Shown in pieces: positions 1-9,585 of a stretch of 19,968 nt of DNA. The stretch lies in the NCBI GenBank assembly GCA_016791285.1, contig JAEUMX010000087.1, positions 1 through 19,968 on the forward strand, in the 5' to 3' direction. The stretch's first letter is position 1, and the number at the start of each line of letters is the position of its first letter. This stretch comes from Burkholderiales bacterium. Lineage in GTDB: Bacteria; Pseudomonadota; Gammaproteobacteria; Burkholderiales; JAEUMW01. A program made the position numbers and the translations under genes. A model generated the notes under the pieces. That model saw only the letters and a list, made by a program, of their open reading frames with translations, had not been told where the DNA came from and did not search any database.

Positions 1-363
1 GACGGGATCGAGATCGAACGCTCGCCGGTGTCGAGCACAGCGCTCGCGGGGCTGCTGCGGCGCATCGCCGATGGCACGATCTCGGGCAAGATCGCGAAGG
101 ACGTGTTCGAAGCGATGTGGACGGGACACGGCGAAGCCGATGCGATCATCGGCGCGAAGGGGCTCAGGCAGATCTCCGACAGCGGCGAGCTCGAGCGTAT
201 CGTCGACGGTATCGTCGCCGCCAACCCGGGTCAGGTGGCAGACTACCGGGCCGGGCGGGACAAGCTCTTCGCCTTCTTCGTGGGGCAGGTGATGAAGCAA
301 ACGCAGGGCAAGGCGAACCCCGCACAGGTGAGCGAGATCCTCAGGAAGAAACTCGCGCCCTGA
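1..363 (+). CDS. gatB: Asp-tRNA(Asn)/Glu-tRNA(Gln) amidotransferase subunit B, C-terminal part (5' truncated)
   Basis: Reading frame 1 is open from the first base and ends at TGA 361-363, giving 120 visible residues of a protein normally about 475-490 long; the start lies outside the window. GatB is the tRNA-binding, glutamyl-phosphate-forming subunit of GatCAB, which turns misacylated Glu-tRNA(Gln) or Asp-tRNA(Asn) into the correct amidated form in the cytoplasm. The visible part is the C-terminal tail (YqeY-like) domain. Family hallmarks are [12 protein letters not shown], the [12 protein letters not shown] segment, [27 protein letters not shown] split across the middle, and a basic [15 protein letters not shown] end. 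The glutamyl-kinase core cannot be checked. The GTG at 28 is internal, not a start. gatA and gatC would be expected just upstream. Confidence 0.93.
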   Translation, partial: DGIEIERSPVSSTALAGLLRRIADGTISGKIAKDVFEAMWTGHGEADAIIGAKGLRQISDSGELERIVDGIVAANPGQVADYRAGRDKLFAFFVGQVMKQTQGKANPAQVSEILRKKLAP

Positions 364-396
364 AGCTCGCGCGGCAGGACTTACTTCTTCGGGGCG
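356..396. terminator. Hairpin across the gatB / DUF4124 convergent junction
   Basis: Bases 356-365 pair with 387-396 as a 10-bp stem with one G-T wobble (361/391) around a 21-base loop. The stem includes the gatB stop codon, and the loop includes the stop codon of the opposing gene (complement of 381-383). No T-run follows on either strand, so intrinsic termination is uncertain. Confidence 0.35.
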
Positions 397-1058
397 GGCA
401 CGGTCGCGTCGGCCCGGGCGCTGCCAGTGCTGCCCGAGGAGGCCGACTGCAGCTCGACGAAGCGGCGCTTGTAGTCGTCGTACTTTGCCCGGACCACCCC
501 GATCTCCTGGCGCTTTTGTTCGATCAGGTGCTCGAGGCGCAGCTTCTCGGCTTCATCGCCCTCGATGTCCTGCTTGAGCCCATCCGGGATGGACTTGCCG
601 GCCTGCGCGAGCCCCCCGGCGCGGACACGGTTCTCGGCCAATCGTTTCTCGGCGTTCTTCAGCACCGTCTGGTTGTTGGCGATCGCGAGCTCGATCTGCT
701 GCAGGTCGCGATTGCGCTTGAGCTCGATGTCGCGCTCGGTAGTGAAGGTCTGCAGGAGCGCCTGATCGCGCCGCCGCTGCTCCTTTGCGCGAATCTCTTC
801 CTGTTTCGCCTGCGCCGCCTCTTCCTGGCGTGCCCGGATCTCCTCCGGCGTCAGCGCCTGGTCGGTCTTCCTGATCGTGATGCCGCGCTTGCTCAACTCG
901 GAATTGGCTTTGTCCTTGTACTCGGGCGGGATCGTATCACCGTATTGCGTTATGCCTTTGTCGTCGACCCACTTGTAGGTGCGCGCCGTGCCGGGCTGGG
1001 AGAGGACGCAGCAAAGAGCCGCGACGACGCAGCAACCGACGTTCCTAGCTTCCTTCAT
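381..1058 (-). CDS. DUF4124 domain-containing exported coiled-coil protein
   Basis: 225 residues. A hydrophobic N-terminal segment (about residues 7-25, with AALCCVLSQPGTA) looks like a cleavable signal peptide, so the protein is probably periplasmic. The DUF4124 signature follows at about 26-60: YKWVDDKGITQYGDTIPPE. Residues about 68-205 are rich in Glu, Lys, Arg and Gln and read as a long coiled coil; the tail (about 206-225) is Ser/Ala/Pro-rich and flexible. DUF4124 proteins have no assigned reaction, so the function is unknown; a structural or envelope scaffold role is only a guess. The ATG at 1058-1056 lies inside the end of pyrE (14-base overlap), so its translation is likely coupled to pyrE. 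It ends 17 bases from the opposing gatB stop. Confidence 0.85.
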   Translation of the reverse strand: MKEARNVGCCVVAALCCVLSQPGTARTYKWVDDKGITQYGDTIPPEYKDKANSELSKRGITIRKTDQALTPEEIRARQEEAAQAKQEEIRAKEQRRRDQALLQTFTTERDIELKRNRDLQQIELAIANNQTVLKNAEKRLAENRVRAGGLAQAGKSIPDGLKQDIEGDEAEKLRLEHLIEQKRQEIGVVRAKYDDYKRRFVELQSASSGSTGSARADATVPAPKK

Positions 1059-1701
1059 CGCCGCCCACTCCGTACTGTTCGCGATAGCGGGCGATCGGAT
1101 GCAAGTACTGTTCCAAACTCTGCTGCGAGCGCACGAAGCGAATCAGATCGTCGAGGTTTGCGATGGCAATCGCCGGCATGTCGAAGCTGCGTGTGACCTC
1201 CTGGATCGCGGAGAGCTCGCCCGTGCCGCGCTCCATGCGATCGAGGCTGACGACGAGCCCGCAGGGCTCGGCGTGCGCGCGCCGGATGAGGTCGATCGCC
1301 GTGCGCACGGACGTTCCCGCCGATATGACATCGTCCACGATCAGCACGCGTCCCGCGAGCGGTGCGCCGACGGTCAGCCCGCCTTCGCCGTGGTCCTTCG
1401 CTTCCTTGCGATTGAAGCAGAACGGGACGTTGCGCCCGCCCGCCGCGAGCGCGATCGCGACACCCGCGACGAGCGGGATGCCCTTGTACGCGGCGCCGAA
1501 CAGCATGTCGAAGGGAAGCCCCGATGCGACGATGGCTTTCGCGTAGAATTGCGCCAGCGTGTACAGCCGTTCGCCGTCGTCGAAGACGCCGGTGTTTAAG
1601 AAGTAGGGAGACTCGCGTCCCGCCTTGGTCCGGAACGAGCCGAACCGGATCGCTTCGCAGGCGACCGCAAAGGCAATGAACTCGCGGCTTAGCGCAGACA
1701 T
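1045..1701 (-). CDS. pyrE: Orotate phosphoribosyltransferase
   Basis: 218 residues, the usual length for the PyrE dimer type. It transfers phosphoribosyl from PRPP to orotate to make OMP, the fifth step of UMP synthesis, in the cytoplasm. Visible hallmarks are the N-terminal SREFIAFA and FRTKAGRESPYF (Lys26), the YKGIPL loop (72-77), the mobile catalytic loop FNRKEAKDHGEGG (96-108, with the Lys and His residues that contact pyrophosphate), and the PRPP-binding motif VLIVDDVISAGTS (119-131). The frame stays open far upstream, but family N-termini match the ATG at 1701-1699 and the upstream extension lies antisense to exonuclease III. No strong Shine-Dalgarno is visible. It is first in a two-gene unit with the DUF4124 gene and divergent from xth. 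Confidence 0.95.
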   Translation of the reverse strand: MSALSREFIAFAVACEAIRFGSFRTKAGRESPYFLNTGVFDDGERLYTLAQFYAKAIVASGLPFDMLFGAAYKGIPLVAGVAIALAAGGRNVPFCFNRKEAKDHGEGGLTVGAPLAGRVLIVDDVISAGTSVRTAIDLIRRAHAEPCGLVVSLDRMERGTGELSAIQEVTRSFDMPAIAIANLDDLIRFVRSQQSLEQYLHPIARYREQYGVGGDEGS

Positions 1702-1791
1702 GGGAGAAGTTGCAGGGGATGCCGGGTGCAAAGGGCGCGCGAATCGCTTCCCTGCCCCGCCTCGGCCACAAGAATAATGGTTTTCCCGCCC
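1702..1791. promoter_or_regulatory. Divergent pyrE / xth promoter region
   Basis: This 90-base gap separates the two divergent starts and must drive at least one of them. For the plus strand, AATAAT at 1773-1778 matches the -10 consensus at five of six positions and would place transcription start near 1785, leaving a very short leader for the xth ATG at 1792. No good -35 box is visible. I see no clear pyrE promoter and no PyrE attenuator-type hairpin with a T-run. Confidence 0.35.
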
Positions 1792-2565
1792 ATGCGCATC
1801 ATCACCCTCAATGTGAACGGAATTCGATCGGCGGCGCGCAAGGGGTTCTTCGACTGGCTCGCGCAGCAACGCGCCCACGTCGTCTGTCTGCAGGAAGTGA
1901 AGGCACAGGCGGACGACCTGCCGGACGAGATCCGCCAGCCGAAAGGCTTTCACGGATTTTTCCATCTCGCCGGGAAGAAGGGTTACAGCGGTGTGGCCCT
2001 CTACTCGAGGCCCGCGCCGGACCGGGTGGTGGAAGGCATCGGGATCGCGGACATCGACGCCGAGGGGCGCTATCTGCGCGCCGACTTCGGCAACCTGAGC
2101 GTGGTGTCCCTGTACATGCCGTCGGGCTCGTCCTCGCCGCAGCGCCAGGTCGCCAAGTTCAACTTCATGGAGCGCTTCCTGCCCCTGTTGCGAGATCTGC
2201 ATGGCAGCGGCCGCGAGTGGATCGTCTGCGGCGACTGGAACATCGCGCACCGGGAGATCGACCTCAAGAACTGGCGCGCGAACCAGAAGAACTCGGGCTT
2301 TCTGCCCGAGGAGCGCGCTTGGCTCGGGCAGGTCTTCGAGCAACTGGGCCTGGTGGACGTGTTCCGGCGTCTGGATCCGAAGCCGGAGCAGTACACATGG
2401 TGGTCCAATCGCGGTCAGGCCTGGGCCAAGAATGTCGGGTGGCGCATCGACTACCAGATCGCCACGCCGGGCATTGCGGCTCGCGCGACGCGCGCGGTGA
2501 TCTACAAGGCGCAGCGCTTCTCCGATCACGCGCCGCTGACCATCGATTACGACTACGACTGGTGA
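1792..2565 (+). CDS. xth: Exodeoxyribonuclease III (AP endonuclease)
   Basis: 257 residues, against 268 for E. coli XthA. It is an endonuclease/exonuclease/phosphatase-fold enzyme that cuts 5' of abasic sites and degrades 3' ends during base-excision repair. The active-site set is complete: Asn7 (LNVNGIRSA), Glu35 (CLQEVK), Tyr108 (SLYMPSG), Asp148 and Asn150 (CGDWNIAH), Asp220 (WRIDYQ) and Asp245-His246 (FSDHAPL). The frame is open to 1726, but MRIITLNVNG at 1792 is the standard family start, and an upstream ATG at 1777 overlaps the candidate -10. No Shine-Dalgarno is obvious. The downstream permease begins 10 bases after its stop, so xth heads a three-gene plus-strand unit. Confidence 0.94.
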   Translation: MRIITLNVNGIRSAARKGFFDWLAQQRAHVVCLQEVKAQADDLPDEIRQPKGFHGFFHLAGKKGYSGVALYSRPAPDRVVEGIGIADIDAEGRYLRADFGNLSVVSLYMPSGSSSPQRQVAKFNFMERFLPLLRDLHGSGREWIVCGDWNIAHREIDLKNWRANQKNSGFLPEERAWLGQVFEQLGLVDVFRRLDPKPEQYTWWSNRGQAWAKNVGWRIDYQIATPGIAARATRAVIYKAQRFSDHAPLTIDYDYDW

Positions 2566-2575
2566 GCCGGCCCGC

Positions 2576-3820
2576 GTGAATTTCGCTCCCTACCTGCAGG
2601 TGCTGCGCAGCCCGAGGGTGGCGGCCGTCCTCTTCCTGGGGTTTGCCTCCGGGCTGCCGCTCGCCCTTTCGGCCGGAACGTTGCAGGCGTGGATGACGGT
2701 CGCCGGCGTCGACATCAAGACCATCGGCCTCTTCTCGCTGGTGGGTCTGCCCTACACCGTGAAGTTCCTGTGGGCACCGCTGATGGACCGCTACGCGCCC
2801 GCGTTCCTGGGGCGACGCCGCGGCTGGGTCGCCCTGACCCAGCTCGCCCTGATCGGAGTGATCGCGGCCATGGGCGCGATGGACCCGACACGCTCGCCGT
2901 TGGCGCTCGCCGCGCTCGCGCTGCTGCTGGCCTTTGCGTCGGCATCGCAGGACATCGTGGTGGATGCCTACCGCACCGACGTGCTGCGTGAACAGGAGCG
3001 CGGTCTCGGCGCGGCGGTCTCCGTGCTCGGATACCGCCTCGCCCTGCTCGTCTCGGGGGCGCTCGCGCTCATCCTGTCCGACCAGATCGGCTGGCGGAGC
3101 ACCTACTGGCTGATGGCCGGGCTGATGGCGATCGGGATCCTCGCGGCGTTGCTCGGCCCGGAGCCGGAGCAGGCGGTGCGCCCGCCCCGCACCCTCGCGG
3201 AAGCGGTGGTCGGTCCGCTGCGGGAGTTCTTCGCACGCCCCGAGGCCGTGGTCATGCTGGCTCTGATCGTCCTCTACAAGCTCGGTGATGCGTTCGCGGG
3301 GAGCCTGACCACCGCCTTCCTGATCCGGGGTGTGGGCTTTACACCCACCGACGTCGGCGCGATCAACAAGGGCCTCGGCCTCATCGCGACCATCGTCGGC
3401 GCGCTGTTCGGCGGCGGGCTGATGGTGCGCCTCGGCCTGTACCGCTCGCTGCTCGCCTTCGGCATGCTGCAGGCAGTGTCCAATCTCTCGTTCATGGTGC
3501 TCGCGTGGGCGGGCAAGAGCTACGCGCTCATGGTCATCGCCGTCGCCTTCGAGAACATCACCGGCGGCATGGGGACAGCGGCCTTCGTCGCGCTGCTGAT
3601 GGCGCTCTGCGACCATCGCTTTTCCGCCACGCAGTTCGCGCTGCTGTCGGCGCTGGCAGCGATCGGACGCGTGTTCGTGGGTCCGCCGTCTGGTCTCCTG
3701 GTCGATGCGGTGGGCTGGGTGTGGTTCTTCTTCTGCACGTTCCTGGTCGCGCTGCCGGGGCTGCTGCTGCTCTGGCGGCTGCGGCGCCGGGTCTGCGAAC
3801 TGGAGCATGCCCGAGCTTAG
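2576..3820 (+). CDS. ampG: AmpG-family muropeptide/MFS permease
   Basis: 414 residues with about twelve hydrophobic segments, an inner-membrane major facilitator protein. AmpG imports GlcNAc-anhydroMurNAc peptides for peptidoglycan recycling and so feeds the AmpR/AmpC beta-lactamase response where that exists. Family marks are LGFASGLPLALS (21-32), KFLWAPLMDRY (63-73), the GRRRGW cytoplasmic loop (79-84) and SQDIVVDAYRTD (124-135), the most diagnostic stretch. It is shorter than the 491-residue E. coli protein, in line with the 12-helix versions. The start is GTG 2576, ten bases after the xth stop, with only a weak ribosome site. The next gene overlaps it by 14 bases. Substrate is inferred from family only; other AmpG-like MFS members are poorly characterised. 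Confidence 0.82.
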   Translation: MNFAPYLQVLRSPRVAAVLFLGFASGLPLALSAGTLQAWMTVAGVDIKTIGLFSLVGLPYTVKFLWAPLMDRYAPAFLGRRRGWVALTQLALIGVIAAMGAMDPTRSPLALAALALLLAFASASQDIVVDAYRTDVLREQERGLGAAVSVLGYRLALLVSGALALILSDQIGWRSTYWLMAGLMAIGILAALLGPEPEQAVRPPRTLAEAVVGPLREFFARPEAVVMLALIVLYKLGDAFAGSLTTAFLIRGVGFTPTDVGAINKGLGLIATIVGALFGGGLMVRLGLYRSLLAFGMLQAVSNLSFMVLAWAGKSYALMVIAVAFENITGGMGTAAFVALLMALCDHRFSATQFALLSALAAIGRVFVGPPSGLLVDAVGWVWFFFCTFLVALPGLLLLWRLRRRVCELEHARA

Positions 3821-4469
3821 CCTGGTGCCGGCCTTCCTCGCCGGGCTGCTCGGGGGTGTGCATTGCGCCGGCATGTGCGGAGGATTGGTCGGCGCTTTTG
3901 CCCTGGGGCTGCCGGCTGATCGCAGCGCGCTGGTGCTGCACGTGGCGTGCAATCTCGGCCGGGTCGCCACCTACGTGGCGCTCGGTGCGCTGGCCGGTGC
4001 GGCCGGTGCCGGCACGCTCGTCTTCGAGCGAACCTTGCCGGTGCAGAAGATCCTGTTCGGCGCGTCGTGTCTCATGCTGATCGGACTGGGGCTCCACTTG
4101 GCGGGCGTCTTCGCCCGGTTCGCGGCCATCGAGCGCATCGGCAACGGCCTGTGGCGGCGGGTCCAGCCGCTGCTCGCGCGGGTGCTGCCGATCCGATCGG
4201 CGCGCAGCGCGCTCGCGGCCGGTCTGCTGTGGGGTTTTCTGCCCTGCGGGCTGGTCTACAGCGGGGTCGTGCTGGCGCTTGCGAGCGCGAGCGCGGCCCA
4301 CGGCGCGCTCGTCATGGCGTCGTTCGGCGCTGGCACCCTGCCGAACCTGCTGGCGATGGGACTGCTGGCGGGACGCCTGCAGCGCTTCCTGCAGGATCGT
4401 CGGGTACGCACGCTCGCCGGGATCGCGGTCGGCGCTGCCGGGGTTTGGGGCCTGCTCAAGCTCGCCTGA
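3807..4469 (+). CDS. COG2836-type membrane protein (sulfite exporter TauE/SafE-like, CcdA-like cysteine motifs)
   Basis: 220 residues, hydrophobic throughout with about six membrane segments. It matches the family usually labelled sulfite exporter TauE/SafE or urease accessory UreH-like TM domain (COG2836). Key motifs are GVHCAGMCGG (17-26), the NLGRV segment (49-53), GFLPCGLVY (143-151) and FGAGTLPNLL (173-182). The two cysteine motifs recall the membrane redox cysteines of CcdA/DsbD, but neither transport nor electron transfer is shown. In many Proteobacteria relatives sit with cbb3 oxidase maturation genes; none is here. The ATG at 3807 lies inside ampG (14-base overlap) with GGAG only two bases ahead, suggesting coupled translation. 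A longer open frame from 3705 is rejected because its extra residues are out-of-frame ampG sequence. Confidence 0.82.
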   Translation: MPELSLVPAFLAGLLGGVHCAGMCGGLVGAFALGLPADRSALVLHVACNLGRVATYVALGALAGAAGAGTLVFERTLPVQKILFGASCLMLIGLGLHLAGVFARFAAIERIGNGLWRRVQPLLARVLPIRSARSALAAGLLWGFLPCGLVYSGVVLALASASAAHGALVMASFGAGTLPNLLAMGLLAGRLQRFLQDRRVRTLAGIAVGAAGVWGLLKLA

Positions 4470-4482
4470 CGCCGCGTCAGGC
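4464..4482. terminator. Perfect palindrome spanning both stop codons of a convergent pair
   Basis: Bases 4464-4471 pair perfectly with 4475-4482 (8-bp stem, 3-base loop CCG). The plus-strand stop TGA (4467-4469) sits in one arm and the complement of the metW stop (4477-4479) in the other. There is no T-run on either side, so it is a terminator-like hairpin rather than a classic intrinsic terminator. Confidence 0.45.
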
Positions 4483-5091
4483 CGGGCGGTCGAAGCGGTA
4501 TACCGCCAGCTCACCCATCAGGTTCGCGGCGAATGACACCGGCTGGCCGTCGGTGAGCACGGCGCGCTCGATGACCCGCACGCCGTGCTGCGCACAGAAC
4601 CGGTCGAAATCGCTGATCGTGCACAGGTGCACGTTAGGTGTGTCGTACCACTGGTACGGCAAGCCGCCGGAAACCGGCATGTGACCGCGCAGCACCTGCA
4701 GGCGGTGGCGCCAGTAGCCGAAGTTGGGAAAGCTCACGATGCCCTCGCGCCCGACGCGCAGCATCTCGCGCACGATGTCCTCGGTGTGCTTCATCGCCTG
4801 CAGGGTCTGCGACAGGATCACGCAGTCGAAGGAGCCAGACTCGAACATTGCGAGCCCCGTCTCCAAGTCGTTCTGCACCACGTTGATGCCGTTGCCGATG
4901 CATTCGACCAGGCTGTCGAAGTCGATCTCGACGCCGTAGCCGTGGGCGCGCCGCGTCTCCCTGAGATAGCGCAGCAGGGAGCCGTCACCGCAACCCAGGT
5001 CGAGGACCTTGGCCCCCGGCTTCAGCCAGCGCGCGATGTACGCGAAGTCCGGGCGGGAGGTGGGCGCGGCGAAGGGGATCGGGTTCGTCAC
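4477..5091 (-). CDS. metW: Methionine biosynthesis protein MetW
   Basis: 204 residues with a class I SAM-dependent methyltransferase fold: motif I VLDLGCGDG (29-37), the acidic YGVEID end of strand 2 (52-57), and VILSQTLQAM (91-100). The MetW-specific stretch YQWYDTPNVHLCTISDF (146-162) is intact. MetW is paired with MetX in many Proteobacteria and is needed for full homoserine acylation; published work supports MetW acting as a partner or activator of MetX, but a methyl acceptor is not established. The GTG start at 5091 is three bases after the metX stop, so the pair is almost certainly co-translated. It is the last gene of the leuS-lptE-metX-metW unit and ends against the COG2836 gene. Confidence 0.93.
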   Translation of the reverse strand: MTNPIPFAAPTSRPDFAYIARWLKPGAKVLDLGCGDGSLLRYLRETRRAHGYGVEIDFDSLVECIGNGINVVQNDLETGLAMFESGSFDCVILSQTLQAMKHTEDIVREMLRVGREGIVSFPNFGYWRHRLQVLRGHMPVSGGLPYQWYDTPNVHLCTISDFDRFCAQHGVRVIERAVLTDGQPVSFAANLMGELAVYRFDRPA

Positions 5092-5094
5092 GCC

Positions 5095-6225
5095 TCAAGC
5101 CACGTCGATATTGCCCATGTACGCGCGCATGAGCCGGAAATAGTGCTCGTCGTCCATGAGAAACGAGTCGTGCCCGTGCTGCGAGCCGAGCTCGGCGTAG
5201 GTGACCGGCACGTCGTTGTCGAGCAGTGCCTTCACGATCTCGATCGAGCGCTCGGGAGAAAAGCGCCAGTCGGAAGCGAACGAGATCACCAGGAAGCCCG
5301 CTGTGGCAGGTCCGAGCGCCCGCGCGAGATCGCCCGCGGTGTCGTGCGCGGGGTCGAAGTAGTCGAGCGCCTTGGTCATCAGGAGATAGGTGTTCGCGTC
5401 GAAGCGGTCGGCGAACTTGTCGCCCTGATAGCGCAGGTAGGACTCGATCTCGAACTCGATGTCGAAGCCGAAGCGGTAGATGCCCGCGCGCAGCCCGCGG
5501 CCGAATTTCTCGGCCATCGAATCGTCGGAGAGATAGGTGATGTGGCCGAGCATGCGCGCGAGCCGCAGTCCCCGGCGCGGGATCACGCCGTGTGCGTAGA
5601 AGTCGCCGCCGTGAAAGTCGGGGTCGGTGAGGATCGCCTGGCGTGCGACGTCGTTGAAGGCGATGTTCTGCGCGGTGAGCTTCGGTGCCGCGGCGATCAC
5701 GATCGAGTGCGCGACCCGATCCGGCTTGCTGATCGCCCAGCGCAGCGCCTGCATGCCGCCCAGGCTGCCGCCCATGACCGCCGCGAAACGCTCGATGCCC
5801 AGGCGCGTGGCGAGCCGTGCCTGGGTCTCCACCCAGTCCTCGACCGTGACTACGGGGAAGCTCGCGCCATAGGGCTGTCCCGTCTTCGGGTTCACCGTCG
5901 ACGGTCCGGTCGAGCCGTGGCAGCCGCCCAGATTGTTGACGCCGATCACGAAAAAGCGATCGGTGTCCACCGGCTTGCCGGGGCCGATCATGTTGTCCCA
6001 CCAGCCGACCACCCGTTCGTCGCTGTCGTAGTAGCCGGCCGCGTGATGATTCCCGGACAGCGCGTGGCAGACGAGCACCGCGTTCGAGCGCACGGCGTTC
6101 AGTGTGCCGTAGGTCTCATAGACGAGGTCGTACTGGTCGAGCACCGCGCCGCTGCGAAACGGCAAGGGTTCGTCGAAATGGGCCGTCTGGGGCACGACGG
6201 CGCCGACGGAGCGGGACGAGGTCAC
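5095..6225 (-). CDS. metX: Homoserine O-acyltransferase MetX (probably succinyl-CoA using)
   Basis: 376 residues, alpha/beta hydrolase fold. It acylates the hydroxyl of homoserine, the first committed step to methionine. The catalytic triad is visible: Ser154 in the elbow GGSLGGM (152-158), Asp319 in FASDWRF and His352 in QHGHDSF. Also conserved are [14 protein letters not shown] (53-66), [10 protein letters not shown] (74-83) and [13 protein letters not shown] (97-109). The SDWRF context is, from memory, the form seen in betaproteobacterial enzymes classed as succinyltransferases (MetXS) rather than acetyltransferases; that specificity is inferred. It starts at GTG 6225, overlapping the lptE stop by four bases (GTGA), and metW follows three bases after its stop. 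Confidence 0.93.
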   Translation of the reverse strand: MTSSRSVGAVVPQTAHFDEPLPFRSGAVLDQYDLVYETYGTLNAVRSNAVLVCHALSGNHHAAGYYDSDERVVGWWDNMIGPGKPVDTDRFFVIGVNNLGGCHGSTGPSTVNPKTGQPYGASFPVVTVEDWVETQARLATRLGIERFAAVMGGSLGGMQALRWAISKPDRVAHSIVIAAAPKLTAQNIAFNDVARQAILTDPDFHGGDFYAHGVIPRRGLRLARMLGHITYLSDDSMAEKFGRGLRAGIYRFGFDIEFEIESYLRYQGDKFADRFDANTYLLMTKALDYFDPAHDTAGDLARALGPATAGFLVISFASDWRFSPERSIEIVKALLDNDVPVTYAELGSQHGHDSFLMDDEHYFRLMRAYMGNIDVA

Positions 6226-6754
6226 GTCGGGCGCGTGGCCGTGGGCGGCCGATTCGCCGGCGATGCCAGGCGTCGCAGCAACTGTTGCACCGCGTCCTCC
6301 TGCATGTCGCGATAGAGCAGCGCTTCCTCCGATTCGGCCGCGAGCACGTTCTGGTCGTTGTAGACGTAGGAGCGGACCGTCACGATCTCGCTCGCCGGCA
6401 TGATCTCCTTGCCTTCCTTATCGGCCAGGCGGTACAGGATGCTGTAGCGAAGCTGAAACTCGCGCACAGTTCCCTGCTGGGTCAGCGTGAGGATCAGCTT
6501 CGCCCGGTTTTCTCCGAGAATGAAGAGGGTGGCATCGGCTTGACCGGCCTCGTCCACGAGGCGGGTGCTGGTGCCGGCCCGGATCGCGCGCTTCAAGTCG
6601 TTGGCAAATGCCGAATAGGCCGGGCCCGAGATATAGAGGCTCTCCTGCGGCAGGTTGGCGGTCCCGCGCAGGTGAAAGCCGCACGCCGTCAGCATCGCCA
6701 GCAGCGCGAGACCAAGCAGGGTGCGCCCCGCGTCGACCGCCGCGTGCGCGCGCA

Positions 6755-6755
<1 letters not shown>
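6222..6755 (-). CDS. lptE: LPS-assembly lipoprotein LptE
   Basis: 177 residues. The N-terminus has a hydrophobic signal (about 11-24) ending in the lipobox LTAC, so Cys25 would be lipidated and the protein anchored in the outer membrane, where LptE plugs the LptD barrel and helps deliver LPS to the surface. [12 protein letters not shown] (25-36) right after the lipobox is the LptE signature; the rest fits the family, including the LRYSILYRL strand and [10 protein letters not shown]. Gene order directly after leuS is the usual one for lptE. ATG 6755-6753 shares one base with the leuS stop (TGATG), and its own stop overlaps metX by four bases. The expected next gene in many relatives, holA, is not here. 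Confidence 0.93.
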
Positions 6756-9405
<2,650 letters not shown>

Positions 9406-9444
9406 ACCGCAAGGCAGCTTGCGATTCCGGCCGCACACCCGGTC

Positions 9445-9480
9445 ACGATAAGCCAGCCGTGATTGCAACGATAAGCAATC
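9445..9480. promoter_or_regulatory. Candidate operator: 9-base direct repeat plus inverted repeat
   Basis: ACGATAAGC occurs at 9445-9453 and again at 9468-9476, 23 bases apart, about two helical turns. Overlapping the second copy, GATTGC (9461-9466) and GCAATC (9475-9480) form a perfect 6-bp inverted repeat with an 8-base spacer. The site lies between the leuS -10 and the phosphoribulokinase gene. A dimeric regulator site is plausible. CbbR (LysR type) would be the obvious candidate beside prk, but the dyad gives T-N12-A, not the canonical T-N11-A, so the regulator is not identified. Confidence 0.4.
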
Positions 9481-9542
9481 GTGACCTTCGTCTATTGCCA
9501 ATCCGTGTAGTATGGATTTTCGGCTTGAGCGCCGATGCGAGC

Positions 9543-9560
9543 GCGGCCCTTCGGGGCCGC
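9543..9560 (+). promoter_or_regulatory. UUCG-capped hairpin in the phosphoribulokinase leader
   Basis: GCGGCCC (9543-9549), loop TTCG (9550-9553) and GGGCCGC (9554-9560) form a perfect 7-bp stem with a C(UUCG)G tetraloop, an exceptionally stable RNA cap. It ends 10 bases before the Shine-Dalgarno of the next gene. No T-run follows, so it is more likely a leader or mRNA-stability element than a terminator. The rest of 9481-9542 holds no clear promoter; TAGTAT at 9508-9513 is a weak -10 candidate. Confidence 0.5.
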
Positions 9561-9570
9561 ACGAGACCCA

Positions 9571-9576
9571 AGGAGG
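9571..9576 (+). promoter_or_regulatory. Strong ribosome binding site of the phosphoribulokinase gene
   Basis: AGGAGG lies nine bases before ATG 9586. It decides the start against the in-frame ATG at 9535, which lies upstream of the hairpin and has no such site. Most other genes in this window lack so strong a site. Confidence 0.85.
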
Positions 9577-9585
9577 AGAACGCGC

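Noticed and set aside
1702..2529. N-terminal extension of pyrE of about 276 codons
   Set aside because: The upstream part lies antisense to exonuclease III and has no domain; PyrE of normal length begins at 1701.
2264..4514. Overlapping long minus-strand frames opposite ampG and the COG2836 gene
   Set aside because: Gln/Arg/Glu-rich shadow frames antisense to two hydrophobic membrane-protein genes.
9461..9480. Calling the dyad a CbbR site
   Set aside because: Spacing is T-N12-A instead of T-N11-A and no cbbR gene is in the window, so only a generic operator is claimed.
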